Source: Pseudomonas allokribbensis (GTDB taxonomy: Bacteria; Pseudomonadota; Gammaproteobacteria; Pseudomonadales; Pseudomonadaceae). Taken from it: DNA of 64,000 bases. Made by a program: the position numbers and the translations under genes. Under the pieces are notes generated by a model. It saw only the letters and a list, made by a program, of their open reading frames with translations, was not told where the DNA came from and made no database searches. Of this stretch, positions 53,478 through 62,269 are shown piece after piece. Position 1 is the first letter of the stretch, and the number at the start of each line of letters is the position of its first letter. Location: contig NZ_CP062252.1 of NCBI RefSeq assembly GCF_014863605.1, positions 4,411,001 to 4,475,000 of the forward strand, written 5' to 3'.

Positions 53478-53714
53478 TTAGTTGTGCGTGCCGGTTGTAC
53501 CCGTGGTACCGGTGGTACCCGTTGTACCGCCGTTGGCACTTCCACCACTGTTGGACGCCGCTACGGCACTGGCGACCATTGCAGTACTGGCAGCAGGCGC
53601 TGTAGAAGCCGCGACACTGCCCGATACATTGGTCACCGCAGTAAGCGGCGCTTCAGCTGCGGATGCCCAGTTGCTCAACATCGTCAACAAGGCAATCGCC
53701 ATCACTTTTTTCAT
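53478..53714 (-). CDS. gfcA: YjbE/GfcA-like small secreted Thr/Gly-rich protein
   Basis: The 78-residue protein has a signal peptide (KKVMAIALLTMLSNWASAAE). A low-complexity mature part rich in Ala, Ser, Val and Thr follows, ending in NGG and repeated Thr-Gly-Thr units. This matches the first gene of the yjbEFGH and gfcABCDE operons in size, composition and position. AGGAG lies about six bases before the ATG, a strong site. The Thr/Gly tail is encoded by four near-identical 9-bp units (53493-53528), which could vary in number by slippage. The exact role of GfcA is unknown. Confidence 0.8.
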   Translation of the reverse strand: MKKVMAIALLTMLSNWASAAEAPLTAVTNVSGSVAASTAPAASTAMVASAVAASNSGGSANGGTTGTTGTTGTTGTHN

Positions 53715-53940
53715 ATCAACTCCTTTCTAACATTGCACCGTTACATCGGGTGTTTCGTTAGAGGTGGTAGAGTTCAAGTCGCAAAAAGCGCGAACAAGAT
53801 CCGCTGTTCTTTCACAGTCAGACTCAACTGATAAAGTCGAACGGCAGGTTATATCTACGGACTTGCAAAAGGCATTGCCAGCGTAATTTCCCGACGATAT
53901 CTAACAACCTGACCGAAAATAACATTGGACTAAATGGCCA

Positions 53941-54957
53941 TCATTCCAGGTAACCCCTGGGATGATTCGACTGCCAGCGCCAAGTATCGGTAACCATGTC
54001 CTGCAAGTTGCGCGTGGCTTTCCAGCCCAGTTCCTTTTCCGCTTTGGAAGCGTCGGCCCAACTCTCGGCAATATCGCCAGAACGCCGTGGCATCACCCGA
54101 AATGGCACCGGCTTCCCGCACGCCTGTTCGAAAGCTCGCAGCACTTGCATCACGCTGTAACCATCGCCGGTGCCGAGGTTCCAGGTATGAATGCCGGTGC
54201 GCCCGTCGATGGCCTGCAAGGCCTTCAGGTGACCGTCCGCCAGATCGACGACATGGATGTAATCGCGCACGCCGGTGCCGTCTGCCGTGGGGTAGTCGTC
54301 ACCGAAAATCGACAACTCCTGCAGGCTACCGACCGCGACCTGGCTGATGTAAGGCAGCAGGTTATTGGGGATGCCGCTCGGGTCTTCGCCCATGTGGCCG
54401 CTGTCATGGGCGCCGATCGGGTTGAAGTAACGCAGCAGCGCGATACTCCAGCGCGGCTCGGCCAGGCTCAGATCGCGCAGCACATTTTCGACAATCAACT
54501 TGGATTGGCCGTAGGGATTGGTCGGGATGCCCGTAGGGAAATCCTCGCGGATCGGCATCTGCTCAGGCTCGCCGTACACCGTGGCCGAGGAGCTGAACAC
54601 CAACCGGAAGACCCCCGCCGCCGCCATCGCCTGGCACAGCGTGATGCTGCCGCTGACGTTGGTTTCGTAATACTCGAGCGGCTTGCGCACGCTCTCGCCG
54701 ACCGCCTTGAGGCCGGCGAAATGCAGGACGGCGTCGATCGAATGCTGCTGGAATATCCGGTCCAGCAACGCCCGGTCGCACACATCGCCGCGGACCATCA
54801 CTGCACTTTTGCCGCAAATGCCTTCCACTGCATGCAGTGCCGCATCGCTGCTGTTGCAAAGATTATCCAGAACAACAACTTCATAACCTGCTTCAAGCAA
54901 TGCAAGTGTGGTGTGCGAGCCGATATACCCGGCGCCACCCGTTACCAGAATCTTCAT
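53941..54957 (-). CDS. galE: UDP-glucose 4-epimerase GalE
   Basis: The 338-residue protein has the NAD-binding start MKILVTGGAGYIGSHTTLAL and the catalytic SSSATVYGEPEQ. YGQSKLIVE supplies the YxxxK pair, and the substrate-loop region NLLPYISQVAVG follows. Its length equals that of GalE when started at 54957. It interconverts UDP-glucose and UDP-galactose, supplying precursors for the polymer. It lies upstream of gfcA on the same strand but 226 bp away, so it may have a separate transcript. It is divergent from galU across a 381-bp AT-rich region. Confidence 0.94.
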   Translation of the reverse strand: MKILVTGGAGYIGSHTTLALLEAGYEVVVLDNLCNSSDAALHAVEGICGKSAVMVRGDVCDRALLDRIFQQHSIDAVLHFAGLKAVGESVRKPLEYYETNVSGSITLCQAMAAAGVFRLVFSSSATVYGEPEQMPIREDFPTGIPTNPYGQSKLIVENVLRDLSLAEPRWSIALLRYFNPIGAHDSGHMGEDPSGIPNNLLPYISQVAVGSLQELSIFGDDYPTADGTGVRDYIHVVDLADGHLKALQAIDGRTGIHTWNLGTGDGYSVMQVLRAFEQACGKPVPFRVMPRRSGDIAESWADASKAEKELGWKATRNLQDMVTDTWRWQSNHPRGYLE

Positions 54958-55338
54958 AGCGCGGTCCATAGTGGGGAAAGTGCCAACTAGCGTGTCAAGC
55001 CCCATTTGTTTAATGTGTGTCTTGCTTCACACAAACAAGGCGACAACAATCCAAAACAAAAACAGCTCCATAGCTGGCCAAAAATATTCTTAAAGGCCAA
55101 ACTGTATTGCCCGGTACTTATTAGCACTCTCGCACTTTCACCACTATCGACAGATACCGACTAAAAATAACTGTTATTTATCAAGCCGACATCTAATAAC
55201 ATTATCCCGCTTTACACTAAGCTAACATTGCCACTTACAACCTGACTCAGGTATTAAAGTACAGCTTCATCAACTTGCAACTTTTCTTTATTGCAATGTA
55301 ACCGATGGCTGTATGCCATGAATGTCCAGGAAACTTCT
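54958..55338. other. 381-bp AT-rich divergent region between galE and galU
   Basis: There is no supported coding frame. A CRP/Vfr-like site lies at 55016-55031. The rest is AT-rich, with several TTATT/AATAA tracts and no clear sigma-70 pair that I would defend. It should hold promoters for both genes. Confidence 0.5.
55016..55031. promoter_or_regulatory. CRP/Vfr-like site upstream of galE
   Basis: TGTGT-CTTGCT-TCACA matches nine of ten core consensus positions. It lies 59 bp before the galE start, a plausible activator or repressor position, and is the second such site in the polysaccharide locus. Confidence 0.5.
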
Positions 55339-56172
55339 ATGATTCGTAAATGTTTGTTCCCCGCTGCCGGCTATGGCACGCGTTTCTTGCCGGCCACCAA
55401 AGCCATGCCCAAAGAGATGCTGCCGATAGTCAACAAGCCGTTGATCGAATACGCCGTTGAAGAAGCACGGGACGCCGGCCTGCAGCACATGGCAATCGTC
55501 ACCGGACGGGGCAAGCGCGCGCTGGAAGACCACTTCGACATCAGCTACGAACTCGAACACCAGATTCGCGGCACCGAGAAAGAGAAGTTTCTGGCCGGCA
55601 CTCGCGAGTTGATCGACACCTGCACCTTCTCCTACACCCGTCAGGTGGAAATGAAAGGTCTGGGTCACGCGATTCTCAGCGGTCGTCCGTTGATCGGTGA
55701 CGAACCCTTCGCCGTGGTGCTGGCCGACGACCTGTGCCTGAACCTCGAAGGTGACGGCGTGCTCACACAGATGATCCAGCTCTACAAGAAGTTCCGCTGC
55801 TCGATCGTGGCCATCCAGGAAGTCCCGCGCGATCAGACTCACAAGTACGGCGTGATCGCCGGCGAGGCGATTTCCGACGGTATCTACCGGGTCAATCACA
55901 TGGTGGAAAAACCCGCGCCACAGGACGCCCCCTCGAACCTGGCGATCATCGGCCGCTACATCCTGACGCCCGACATCTTCGACCTGATCGCCGACACCGA
56001 GCCGGGCAAGGGCGGCGAAATCCAGATCACCGACGCCCTGATGAAACAGGCGCAGAACGGTTGCGTGCTGGCCTACAAATTCAAGGGCCTGCGCTTTGAC
56101 TGCGGCGACGCCGAGGGTTACCTGCAAGCGACCAACTTCTGCTACGAGAACGTCTACCTCAAGGGCCGTTAA
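55339..56172 (+). CDS. galU: UTP-glucose-1-phosphate uridylyltransferase GalU
   Basis: The 277-residue protein has the nucleotidyltransferase start RKCLFPAAGYGTRFLPATKA. Further GalU segments are KPLIEYAVEEARDAGL, LGHAILSGRPLIGDEPFAVV, DDLCLN, MVEKPAP and FKGLRFDCGDAEGYLQA. It makes UDP-glucose from glucose-1-P, feeding GalE and glycosyltransferases. I choose ATG 55339 because AGGA lies seven bases before it and the family begins there; upstream ATGs at 55318 and 55291 are less likely. Confidence 0.95.
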   Translation: MIRKCLFPAAGYGTRFLPATKAMPKEMLPIVNKPLIEYAVEEARDAGLQHMAIVTGRGKRALEDHFDISYELEHQIRGTEKEKFLAGTRELIDTCTFSYTRQVEMKGLGHAILSGRPLIGDEPFAVVLADDLCLNLEGDGVLTQMIQLYKKFRCSIVAIQEVPRDQTHKYGVIAGEAISDGIYRVNHMVEKPAPQDAPSNLAIIGRYILTPDIFDLIADTEPGKGGEIQITDALMKQAQNGCVLAYKFKGLRFDCGDAEGYLQATNFCYENVYLKGR

Positions 56173-56203
56173 ACCGCCCCCGCGCACATCCGACGAGGCA
56201 ATC

Positions 56204-56614
56204 ATGAACATCGCACAACATTCGACAGACATTGAACGGGAGGTGGACAACCTCGGGGTGATGAGCTGGTTGTCTCGTCATCAGCCGTTGCCCAGCGCCA
56301 ACGAATCCTGGCTCGGGACCATCCTGCTGGTGGAGCGGATCGGCATGTTTCCTTCATCCGGGGACATTCGCCGGCCGCTGCGCGATCCCTATCCCCTGCT
56401 CGCCCATCTGAAACGGATCTACGGTGAACAGGCGCTGGAGGTCGATGACCGCGACGGCCTGAAAGTGATTTTCAGCGACTGGCGATTCCGGGTGCGCATC
56501 TGCTGCAACGACCCGGCGATCATCATCAATGTGGAAACCCGTTGTGTGACACAGTTGATGCCGCAAAAGACCGCAGAGCTTCTGGGTCACGTGGACAACT
56601 TCGACATGGGCTGA
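56204..56614 (+). CDS. Stand-alone C-terminal domain of phosphomannomutase (ManB/CpsG-like)
   Basis: The 136-residue protein aligns by eye with only the last ~90 residues of CpsG-type phosphomannomutases. MFPSSGDIRRPL (about 48-59) and DGLKVIFSDWRFRVRI (84-99) match the start of domain 4, and INVETR and LMPQKTAELL match its end. The catalytic phosphoserine, metal loop and sugar-binding domains are absent. The phosphate-binding loop, usually R-x-S-N-T-E-P, reads R-I-C-C-N-D-P here. A good GAGG lies five bases before the ATG, 32 bp after galU, so it appears expressed. It may be a decaying remnant or a repurposed regulatory domain. Confidence 0.7.
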   Translation: MNIAQHSTDIEREVDNLGVMSWLSRHQPLPSANESWLGTILLVERIGMFPSSGDIRRPLRDPYPLLAHLKRIYGEQALEVDDRDGLKVIFSDWRFRVRICCNDPAIIINVETRCVTQLMPQKTAELLGHVDNFDMG

Positions 56615-56618
56615 GCCC

Positions 56619-57755
56619 TTATTCCGAGGCGGCGCCGCAGGAAGCCCCGTGGTTGCCGCCGACGATCATCCGATAGAAGTAATCGGCAATCACCTTCCCG
56701 CCCGTGGCCGGCACCGGATGTATCTTGTCCGGGCCGATCATCGCCGCCGCGTAACGTTTGACATCCGTACCGAACGCGCATTGCAGATTGGCGTAACCCA
56801 GATGCTGCTCACGAGCCCAGGGCTCCAGCACCTGCGCATACGCCGACATCGGATAGGCACTGGAACGCGTGGTGTCCTGGCGCATGATCAGGTTGACGCT
56901 CGCTGACGGCTGAATCTCGTGGATCATCCCGACCAGGCCTTGAACGTTTTTCAGGTACTGCTCGGGTTTCACCCCGAAACCCTGATCGTTGCCACCGAGC
57001 ATGATCAGGTAGACGTCAGCCGGAATCTTCGACACCACCGCCTTCCACTGCGCCTGCCATTGACTGTCGCCATGATAAAAGTCGGCAGAGGCCGCACCCG
57101 ACGCCGCCAGTTTCGACACCCGCAAACCGGCCTGATCGTTGCTCATCCACAGACCGAACAGCGTTGGCGCGCCCTTCACCACTTCCAGCCTGAACGCCCA
57201 ATCCGTCGCGGCGGAGATGCCTGACAGCGGGACTTCCTGAACACCGGCACCGGTCAGTTTCAACGGCTGCCAGGATTGCGAGGGTGCCCAACGATAGCGG
57301 ATTTCATTGGGTTCGTCGTTGCCGAGATAGAGCAGTTTTGCCTGGGTGACGGCGGTGTTTATCGTTTCGCTCGGATGAGCATCGACTTGCAGCCATGCAC
57401 CGGGACTTCCGGTTACGGTGCGGCTGTCGGGGCTGGCCTGACCGAGGCTCGATACCTGCCAGTCACCGCCGAAGTACTTTTCGCTGCTGCGGGTGTATTT
57501 GAAATGGCTGCCGCCCAGCGCCGCGCCATGGTTGAAACCGACATAACCGGGGCCGGCAAAACCAACCTCACCGACCAGCCGCTGCACCAGTTTGTTCAGA
57601 TAGAAATCCTGCCCGGCGCTGTAGCTGTCGCCGATCACCGAGACCGACAGAACCTTCCCGGCCTTGCCTTCGCGCCACTGGGCAAACCGCTGGCGAGCGT
57701 CGCCGACTTCGACCACCGATGCCGCGACCGGCGCGGCATCATCCACTGCAACCAT
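56619..57755 (-). CDS. SGNH/GDSL hydrolase-family protein
   Basis: The 378-residue protein has the SGNH blocks: SVIGDSYSAGQ with the nucleophile Ser (block I), MLGGNDQGFGV (block III) and a C-terminal DKIHPVPATGG holding the Asp/His pair (block V). A beta-rich insert of about 150 residues separates the first two blocks. No classic signal peptide is evident. The ATG at 57755 shares one base with the stop of the upstream acyltransferase-3 gene (TGATG), and AGGAA lies seven bases before it. This coupling suggests the two proteins act together to add or remove acyl groups on the polysaccharide. Confidence 0.82.
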   Translation of the reverse strand: MVAVDDAAPVAASVVEVGDARQRFAQWREGKAGKVLSVSVIGDSYSAGQDFYLNKLVQRLVGEVGFAGPGYVGFNHGAALGGSHFKYTRSSEKYFGGDWQVSSLGQASPDSRTVTGSPGAWLQVDAHPSETINTAVTQAKLLYLGNDEPNEIRYRWAPSQSWQPLKLTGAGVQEVPLSGISAATDWAFRLEVVKGAPTLFGLWMSNDQAGLRVSKLAASGAASADFYHGDSQWQAQWKAVVSKIPADVYLIMLGGNDQGFGVKPEQYLKNVQGLVGMIHEIQPSASVNLIMRQDTTRSSAYPMSAYAQVLEPWAREQHLGYANLQCAFGTDVKRYAAAMIGPDKIHPVPATGGKVIADYFYRMIVGGNHGASCGAASE

Positions 57756-58807
57756 CAAACACTTCCTTTAGCCGAGACTTGCGCCGGGGAGACGTTCCCC
57801 GCCGGTTTTTTCGCCGCCGCACGCTCGCCCAGAAACAGTACCGAAGTGAAGTTGAACCGACTGAAGATCGTCGACAGCAACACCGGCCCGAGCAAACCGC
57901 AAGCCACGCCGCAGAACACCAGAACGCTTTCGTCCTTGATGCCCAGGCGTCCGAGCACCGAACGCGATGTCGCGGCGAACAGCACATGAAACAGGAAAAT
58001 CGCGTAAGAGTAACCACCGAGCCAGGTCAGCGCCTTCGAGCGCATGTCACTCGACAGCAACGCGAAGCAGGACACGCAACCCACCGTCAGGCCGATCAGG
58101 CTGCGACGATCGATGATCAGCTCGCGATCCAGCGCCGCGATGTACAACAGCGTCAGGGAAATCAGCACGAACACCAACGGGCCGAGCACTTTGAATCGCT
58201 GCTTCAACGCGCTGACATTCTCCTGGCCAATCATCCCGGCCACAAAGAACGGCAACAGATAGGTCGCCCCATTGATGCCGAACGCATCGAACTTAAACGG
58301 CGGCAGCAGAAACACCGCGGCGGAGAACGCGAACAGCAGGTACAAACGCGTCGCCGAACGCAGCAAGCCACGCCATTCCAGCAGGCCGACAAACATGAAG
58401 ATGATGAACACCGCCTGCAAGAACCAGAAGTGGTTGATCGGCACAAAGAACGACAACAACGCATCGATCACGCCGACGTCCTTGTTCACGCCCGGCCCCA
58501 CCGCCTGCAACACCGAGAACGGCACGCCTACGCAGAACAGCGGCACGATCAGCCGCCGCACCTTGCCGGTAAAGAACGCCGAAAAGTCATTACCGCGAAT
58601 CTTGTAGATGGAATAGATGTAGCCCGAGATAAAGGTGAACAGCGGCATGCGCACGTACACCATCGAATCGGCGATCACCCGGTACGGCGAGCCGATGTCG
58701 ATCTTCAAACCGCCGCCCAACGGGCCGATCACGTGATAGAGCACCAGCAACAGGCACGCGAGGCCGCGCAGGGTTTCGATCTCCAGCGACTTTTTCTTGC
58801 TCGACAT
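57755..58807 (-). CDS. Acyltransferase family 3 membrane protein
   Basis: The 350-residue protein has about ten membrane helices and the acyltransferase-3 opening EIETLRGLACLLLVLYHVIG (Arg and His of the family active site). MPLFTFISGYIYS follows, then FTGKVRRLIVPLFCVGVPFS. Proteins of this kind move acetyl or succinyl groups across the membrane onto surface sugars. It is coupled to the SGNH gene downstream. The Wzy-like gene upstream ends 12 bp before its start, within the same operon. Confidence 0.9.
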   Translation of the reverse strand: MSSKKKSLEIETLRGLACLLLVLYHVIGPLGGGLKIDIGSPYRVIADSMVYVRMPLFTFISGYIYSIYKIRGNDFSAFFTGKVRRLIVPLFCVGVPFSVLQAVGPGVNKDVGVIDALLSFFVPINHFWFLQAVFIIFMFVGLLEWRGLLRSATRLYLLFAFSAAVFLLPPFKFDAFGINGATYLLPFFVAGMIGQENVSALKQRFKVLGPLVFVLISLTLLYIAALDRELIIDRRSLIGLTVGCVSCFALLSSDMRSKALTWLGGYSYAIFLFHVLFAATSRSVLGRLGIKDESVLVFCGVACGLLGPVLLSTIFSRFNFTSVLFLGERAAAKKPAGNVSPAQVSAKGSV

Positions 58808-58819
58808 AAAACACCCGCC

Positions 58820-59923
58820 TCAATTCAGAATTCTTGACTCGACCTGCACCGGTTTATTCGCCCGCAACATCAACCCCAGGCCCACGAACAGCACCGGCAC
58901 CACCATCGAAAAGTGCCGGGCGAACGAGCCGAAGTCCGGTTCGAACAAGCCTTGAACCAGCAAAAACGCCAGAGGAATCGCGATCAGTTCCTTGGGTTTG
59001 GTCTGGATCGGCGCGCCTTTGTAATCGGTTGAGGTGATGACTTTGAACAGCAGCAACGCGGTCATGATCATCAACGCCACGAAGATCACCTGCCCCGGCC
59101 CGGACAGCAGGATCAGCTCCACGGGGAACGACAACCGGAAGAAGATGATCATCGAATCCAGGGCCTGCGAGACGAAGTCGCTACCACTGAGCCACGAGAC
59201 GATCAGCGACTTGGAACCCTCCTCGCCCGCCGTGCGCAGTTCGTTGTTGCTGGCGCGAATCGACGACACCGGAAAGCCCAGCGCCAACTGAATCGCCATG
59301 GCCACCGCCAGATAGAACAGGAACAGCATCAGGAAGAAGGTCATGCGCGACACGTACTTCTTCATCATGCAGACGCCGACCCAGGACAGCGAAAACAGAA
59401 TCCAGTAGGGCCGGATCAGCACGCCGTAGATCACCGCCGACAGGAAAAATCCGCCGCGGTATTTGCGCGTCAGCGAGCTGAACAGAATGCTCAACACCGC
59501 CACCGACACGATGATTTCCTTGGTCAGGTTTTCCAGGAAAAACGAACGGACGATGCCCCACAGACACAGCGTGCCGAAGATCGCCAGCGGCATGCGCCGG
59601 AACACCACCACGGGAATCGCCGTGAGGAAGAAATTGCAGAACATCCCATAGGCCCAGGCGTTGGTCAGGTTGATCCCGGTGGGCCGCAACAGGAACGCCG
59701 AACACTCGTAGGACGAGCGATCCGGCGAGAACGGGTTCCAGAAATTGCAGTTGTCGGCCCGGGCATAAGACGACCACAAAGTCATCGCATCCGGGCCGGG
59801 ATCGCGGGGGATCAGCAACGGCATGGCCACCGACAGAAACAGGCCGGTGAACAGGATCAGGAACGACAGCGACGAGTCGAGTTTCCTGCCGCGAAACTCG
59901 ATGCACGGCAGTTTCAGGCCCAT
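58820..59923 (-). CDS. Putative polysaccharide polymerase (Wzy-like membrane protein)
   Basis: The 367-residue protein has about nine to ten hydrophobic segments and a large periplasmic loop (about 45-95, containing DNCNFWNPFSPDRSSYECSA). No strong family motif is present, as usual for Wzy proteins, so the call rests on topology and on location next to a Wzx flippase. The start at 59923 overlaps the end of wzx by ten bases. A longer reverse-strand frame continuing to 60427 lies inside wzx and is not real there. Its job would be to join repeat units in the periplasm. Confidence 0.65.
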   Translation of the reverse strand: MGLKLPCIEFRGRKLDSSLSFLILFTGLFLSVAMPLLIPRDPGPDAMTLWSSYARADNCNFWNPFSPDRSSYECSAFLLRPTGINLTNAWAYGMFCNFFLTAIPVVVFRRMPLAIFGTLCLWGIVRSFFLENLTKEIIVSVAVLSILFSSLTRKYRGGFFLSAVIYGVLIRPYWILFSLSWVGVCMMKKYVSRMTFFLMLFLFYLAVAMAIQLALGFPVSSIRASNNELRTAGEEGSKSLIVSWLSGSDFVSQALDSMIIFFRLSFPVELILLSGPGQVIFVALMIMTALLLFKVITSTDYKGAPIQTKPKELIAIPLAFLLVQGLFEPDFGSFARHFSMVVPVLFVGLGLMLRANKPVQVESRILN

Positions 59924-61146
59924 GACACGACAGCCTTTTTCGCGCGCGTGGCACGGGTCAGCAGCGCAATCACGCCGAGTTGCACGATGATCCCGAAGAC
60001 GTTGCCCCAGGCCGCGCCGTAGATCGAATAGTGCTTGATCAGCAGGTAGCTGACCGGCACCGAAATCAGCAGGCAAATGGCCGAACTGGCGAGGGATACC
60101 CGGCTGTTTTTCGACGCGATCAAGCCACCCCAGACGATGTCGCCAATGGCGCGCAGGGCAAAGGAAAAAATCAGCACGCCGAGGATCCCGTTGTCCGGAC
60201 GCGGCACCGCCGTTGCGACGTAATCGAGCACGATGTTGAAGAACAGGTAAATCAACACCGCCACCCCGGCCGACACCACCAGCGAACGCATCACCCACTT
60301 GTTCACGAACAACTGGGTGACCGTGAACGGTTGTTGATCCGCCTGATAACGCTTGGCGAGCACCGGAATGCCAACCACCGCCACCACCGCGTAGGACAAC
60401 GCCTGCAAGGTGTTGGCCGCTGACCACGCGTACACGTATTTACCGAGGCTGGCGTAGGGTTCGAGGTCGATGATCAGAAAGCGCTCGGCGTACTGACTCA
60501 AGGCGATCAGACCGGTGCCCAGATAGAACGGCAACCCGGCTTTCCACACGGTCGCCGTCGCCAGCGTCCCCTCTTCGCGCCCGCGATGAACGTTCACCAC
60601 AATCAGGTAACCGGCGACGATCACCAGCACGTTGGCGATGACCCACAGCCACAACACGCTGGCGATCCCGGACACCCAGCCAAGCATCATCCCGCCCACG
60701 GCCAGCAGCGCCCAAAGGCCGGTCTTGATGAAGAACAGCAACGCGCCCGCCGTGGCTTTCTGCGCGGAAAACACGAACGAGTTGATCTCGAACGACAGGT
60801 GCTCGGTCAGCAGCACCAGCGTCACACAGGCGATCAATGCCGTCGTCGCCTCAACTTGCTGGAACAGTGAATAAACCAACACTGTCACCACCGACAACAG
60901 CAACCCCACGGCCAGGTACAACAGCAGAACCTTGTCGACGACCCGCTTCGAGCTGCCGCCGACGCTGATCAGCCGATTGATCTCGGAGCTGAAACCGACG
61001 CTGTAGAACTTCGATGCGATCAACGACGCCGCGACCACCACCCCGTAGAAACCCAGCGCCTCGTAACCGAGGTAATGGGTGATGGCGAGCACCAGCAAGA
61101 ACTTCGCGCCCAGTGCTCCGCCGCGCAGCAACAAGCGGAATATCAT
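59914..61146 (-). CDS. Polysaccharide flippase (Wzx-like)
   Basis: The 410-residue protein has about 12 membrane helices, with the typical oligosaccharide-flippase start LLLRGGALGAKFLLVLAITH and YEALGFYGVVVAASLIASKF. GALLFFIKTGLWALLAVGG comes later. It would move lipid-linked repeat units to the periplasmic side. The start overlaps the stop of the pyruvyl transferase gene by four bases (ATGA). With the Wzy-like protein and the BY-kinase it forms a Wzx/Wzy-dependent assembly set. Confidence 0.85.
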   Translation of the reverse strand: MIFRLLLRGGALGAKFLLVLAITHYLGYEALGFYGVVVAASLIASKFYSVGFSSEINRLISVGGSSKRVVDKVLLLYLAVGLLLSVVTVLVYSLFQQVEATTALIACVTLVLLTEHLSFEINSFVFSAQKATAGALLFFIKTGLWALLAVGGMMLGWVSGIASVLWLWVIANVLVIVAGYLIVVNVHRGREEGTLATATVWKAGLPFYLGTGLIALSQYAERFLIIDLEPYASLGKYVYAWSAANTLQALSYAVVAVVGIPVLAKRYQADQQPFTVTQLFVNKWVMRSLVVSAGVAVLIYLFFNIVLDYVATAVPRPDNGILGVLIFSFALRAIGDIVWGGLIASKNSRVSLASSAICLLISVPVSYLLIKHYSIYGAAWGNVFGIIVQLGVIALLTRATRAKKAVVSWA

Positions 61147-62255
61147 CGAATGACGCCCTTGATGATGTCGTCCATGGCCACGGTTTTCGCCTCGATTTCA
61201 CGGCAGGTGTCGGTCAGGCGTTTGCCGAAATTCGACAGCGCGTTCGGCGCAAAAACCGTGTCGATGATGGTGTCGACATTGATGTCGCCGCCGTTGATCA
61301 CCCAGTCCTCGACGCCCATGTCCTGATAGGCGCCGAAGCCTTTGCGCTCGTAGCTGATGTGGTACGCCGGCACCCCGGACAGCAGCGATTCGATCGCCCC
61401 GTGCAGGCGTACGGAAATCACCAGATCCGGTTGGTATTTGGCCAGCGTTGCCTTCAATGGCAGCAGGTCTTCGGTAATGCCCAGCTCGCGGTAGAACGCG
61501 CCGTCATCATTACCGCGCACAGCACTCTGCACGGCGCAGACCACTTTGCTTTTGTTCTTCAAACGCTGCAGCAACACTTTCAGATTGGCCACGTAGGCGA
61601 GCTTCTTTTCCTTGCTCCATGCCGGCGGTTTGCGCAGCACCACGCACACCGTGGCCGGCGTCGAGGCGCAGCGGGTGAACTTGGGTTGCTGAAGGATTTT
61701 GCCGGCCAGGGCCTGCACCGCCAGGTCCGGTGCGCGGTAGACATTTTCGCAGGCATCGAACAACGCCGAGGAGCGGTTATCGCGCACGAACACCGCATCG
61801 GCGCTGGCGTAGTGGCCGACGATCTTGTCGCTCTCACCGTGGAACGGCCCGATGCTTTGCGGCAGGTACACCGACGGCACTTTGCTGAGGATCGCCGTTT
61901 CCAGTTGCTTGGCGTGGCCCAGTTTCAGCTTGATGTGTTCGAAGGCACTTTTGGAGCGCATGTAGCCGCCACCGACGCCGACGATCAGATCGGTTTTCTT
62001 CAACAGATCCGCGAGCCCGGCATAGGACTGATTGAGGAATACCGCCTGTTTGACCCGGCCCAGGCCCTTGGCTGCCATGACCGGCGCATCGAAGCGCGGG
62101 TGCGGCAGGTATTTGAAAGAATCCGGATCGGAGGCCACGACACTGATCGCGGTGTCCTCGCCAAAGTTGCGCTGCACCAGCGCGATGGCCAGATCGACCA
62201 GCAGACCATCGCCGGAATTGGAGGCACTGTAGCCATGCAAAATCGTTACGTTCAT
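61143..62255 (-). CDS. Polysaccharide pyruvyl transferase family protein
   Basis: The 370-residue protein opens with VTILHGYSASNSGDGLLVDL, the nucleotide-sugar-like fold entry of the family. DLIVGVGGGYMRSK, VYLPQSIGPFHGE and VFVRDNRSS follow, then ISVRLHGAIESLLSGVPAYHISYE near residue 290. Members transfer pyruvate from phosphoenolpyruvate to a sugar as a ketal, giving an acidic polymer. It is coupled by overlap to wzx downstream. The GT4 gene ends 14 bp upstream. Confidence 0.9.
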   Translation of the reverse strand: MNVTILHGYSASNSGDGLLVDLAIALVQRNFGEDTAISVVASDPDSFKYLPHPRFDAPVMAAKGLGRVKQAVFLNQSYAGLADLLKKTDLIVGVGGGYMRSKSAFEHIKLKLGHAKQLETAILSKVPSVYLPQSIGPFHGESDKIVGHYASADAVFVRDNRSSALFDACENVYRAPDLAVQALAGKILQQPKFTRCASTPATVCVVLRKPPAWSKEKKLAYVANLKVLLQRLKNKSKVVCAVQSAVRGNDDGAFYRELGITEDLLPLKATLAKYQPDLVISVRLHGAIESLLSGVPAYHISYERKGFGAYQDMGVEDWVINGGDINVDTIIDTVFAPNALSNFGKRLTDTCREIEAKTVAMDDIIKGVIR

Positions 62256-62269
62256 GAGCGGATTTCTAC

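Noticed and set aside
59924..60427. N-terminal extension of the Wzy-like frame into the flippase gene
   Set aside because: The extra 168 residues are Arg/Gly-rich without membrane segments and overlap wzx in another frame; the real membrane protein starts at 59923.
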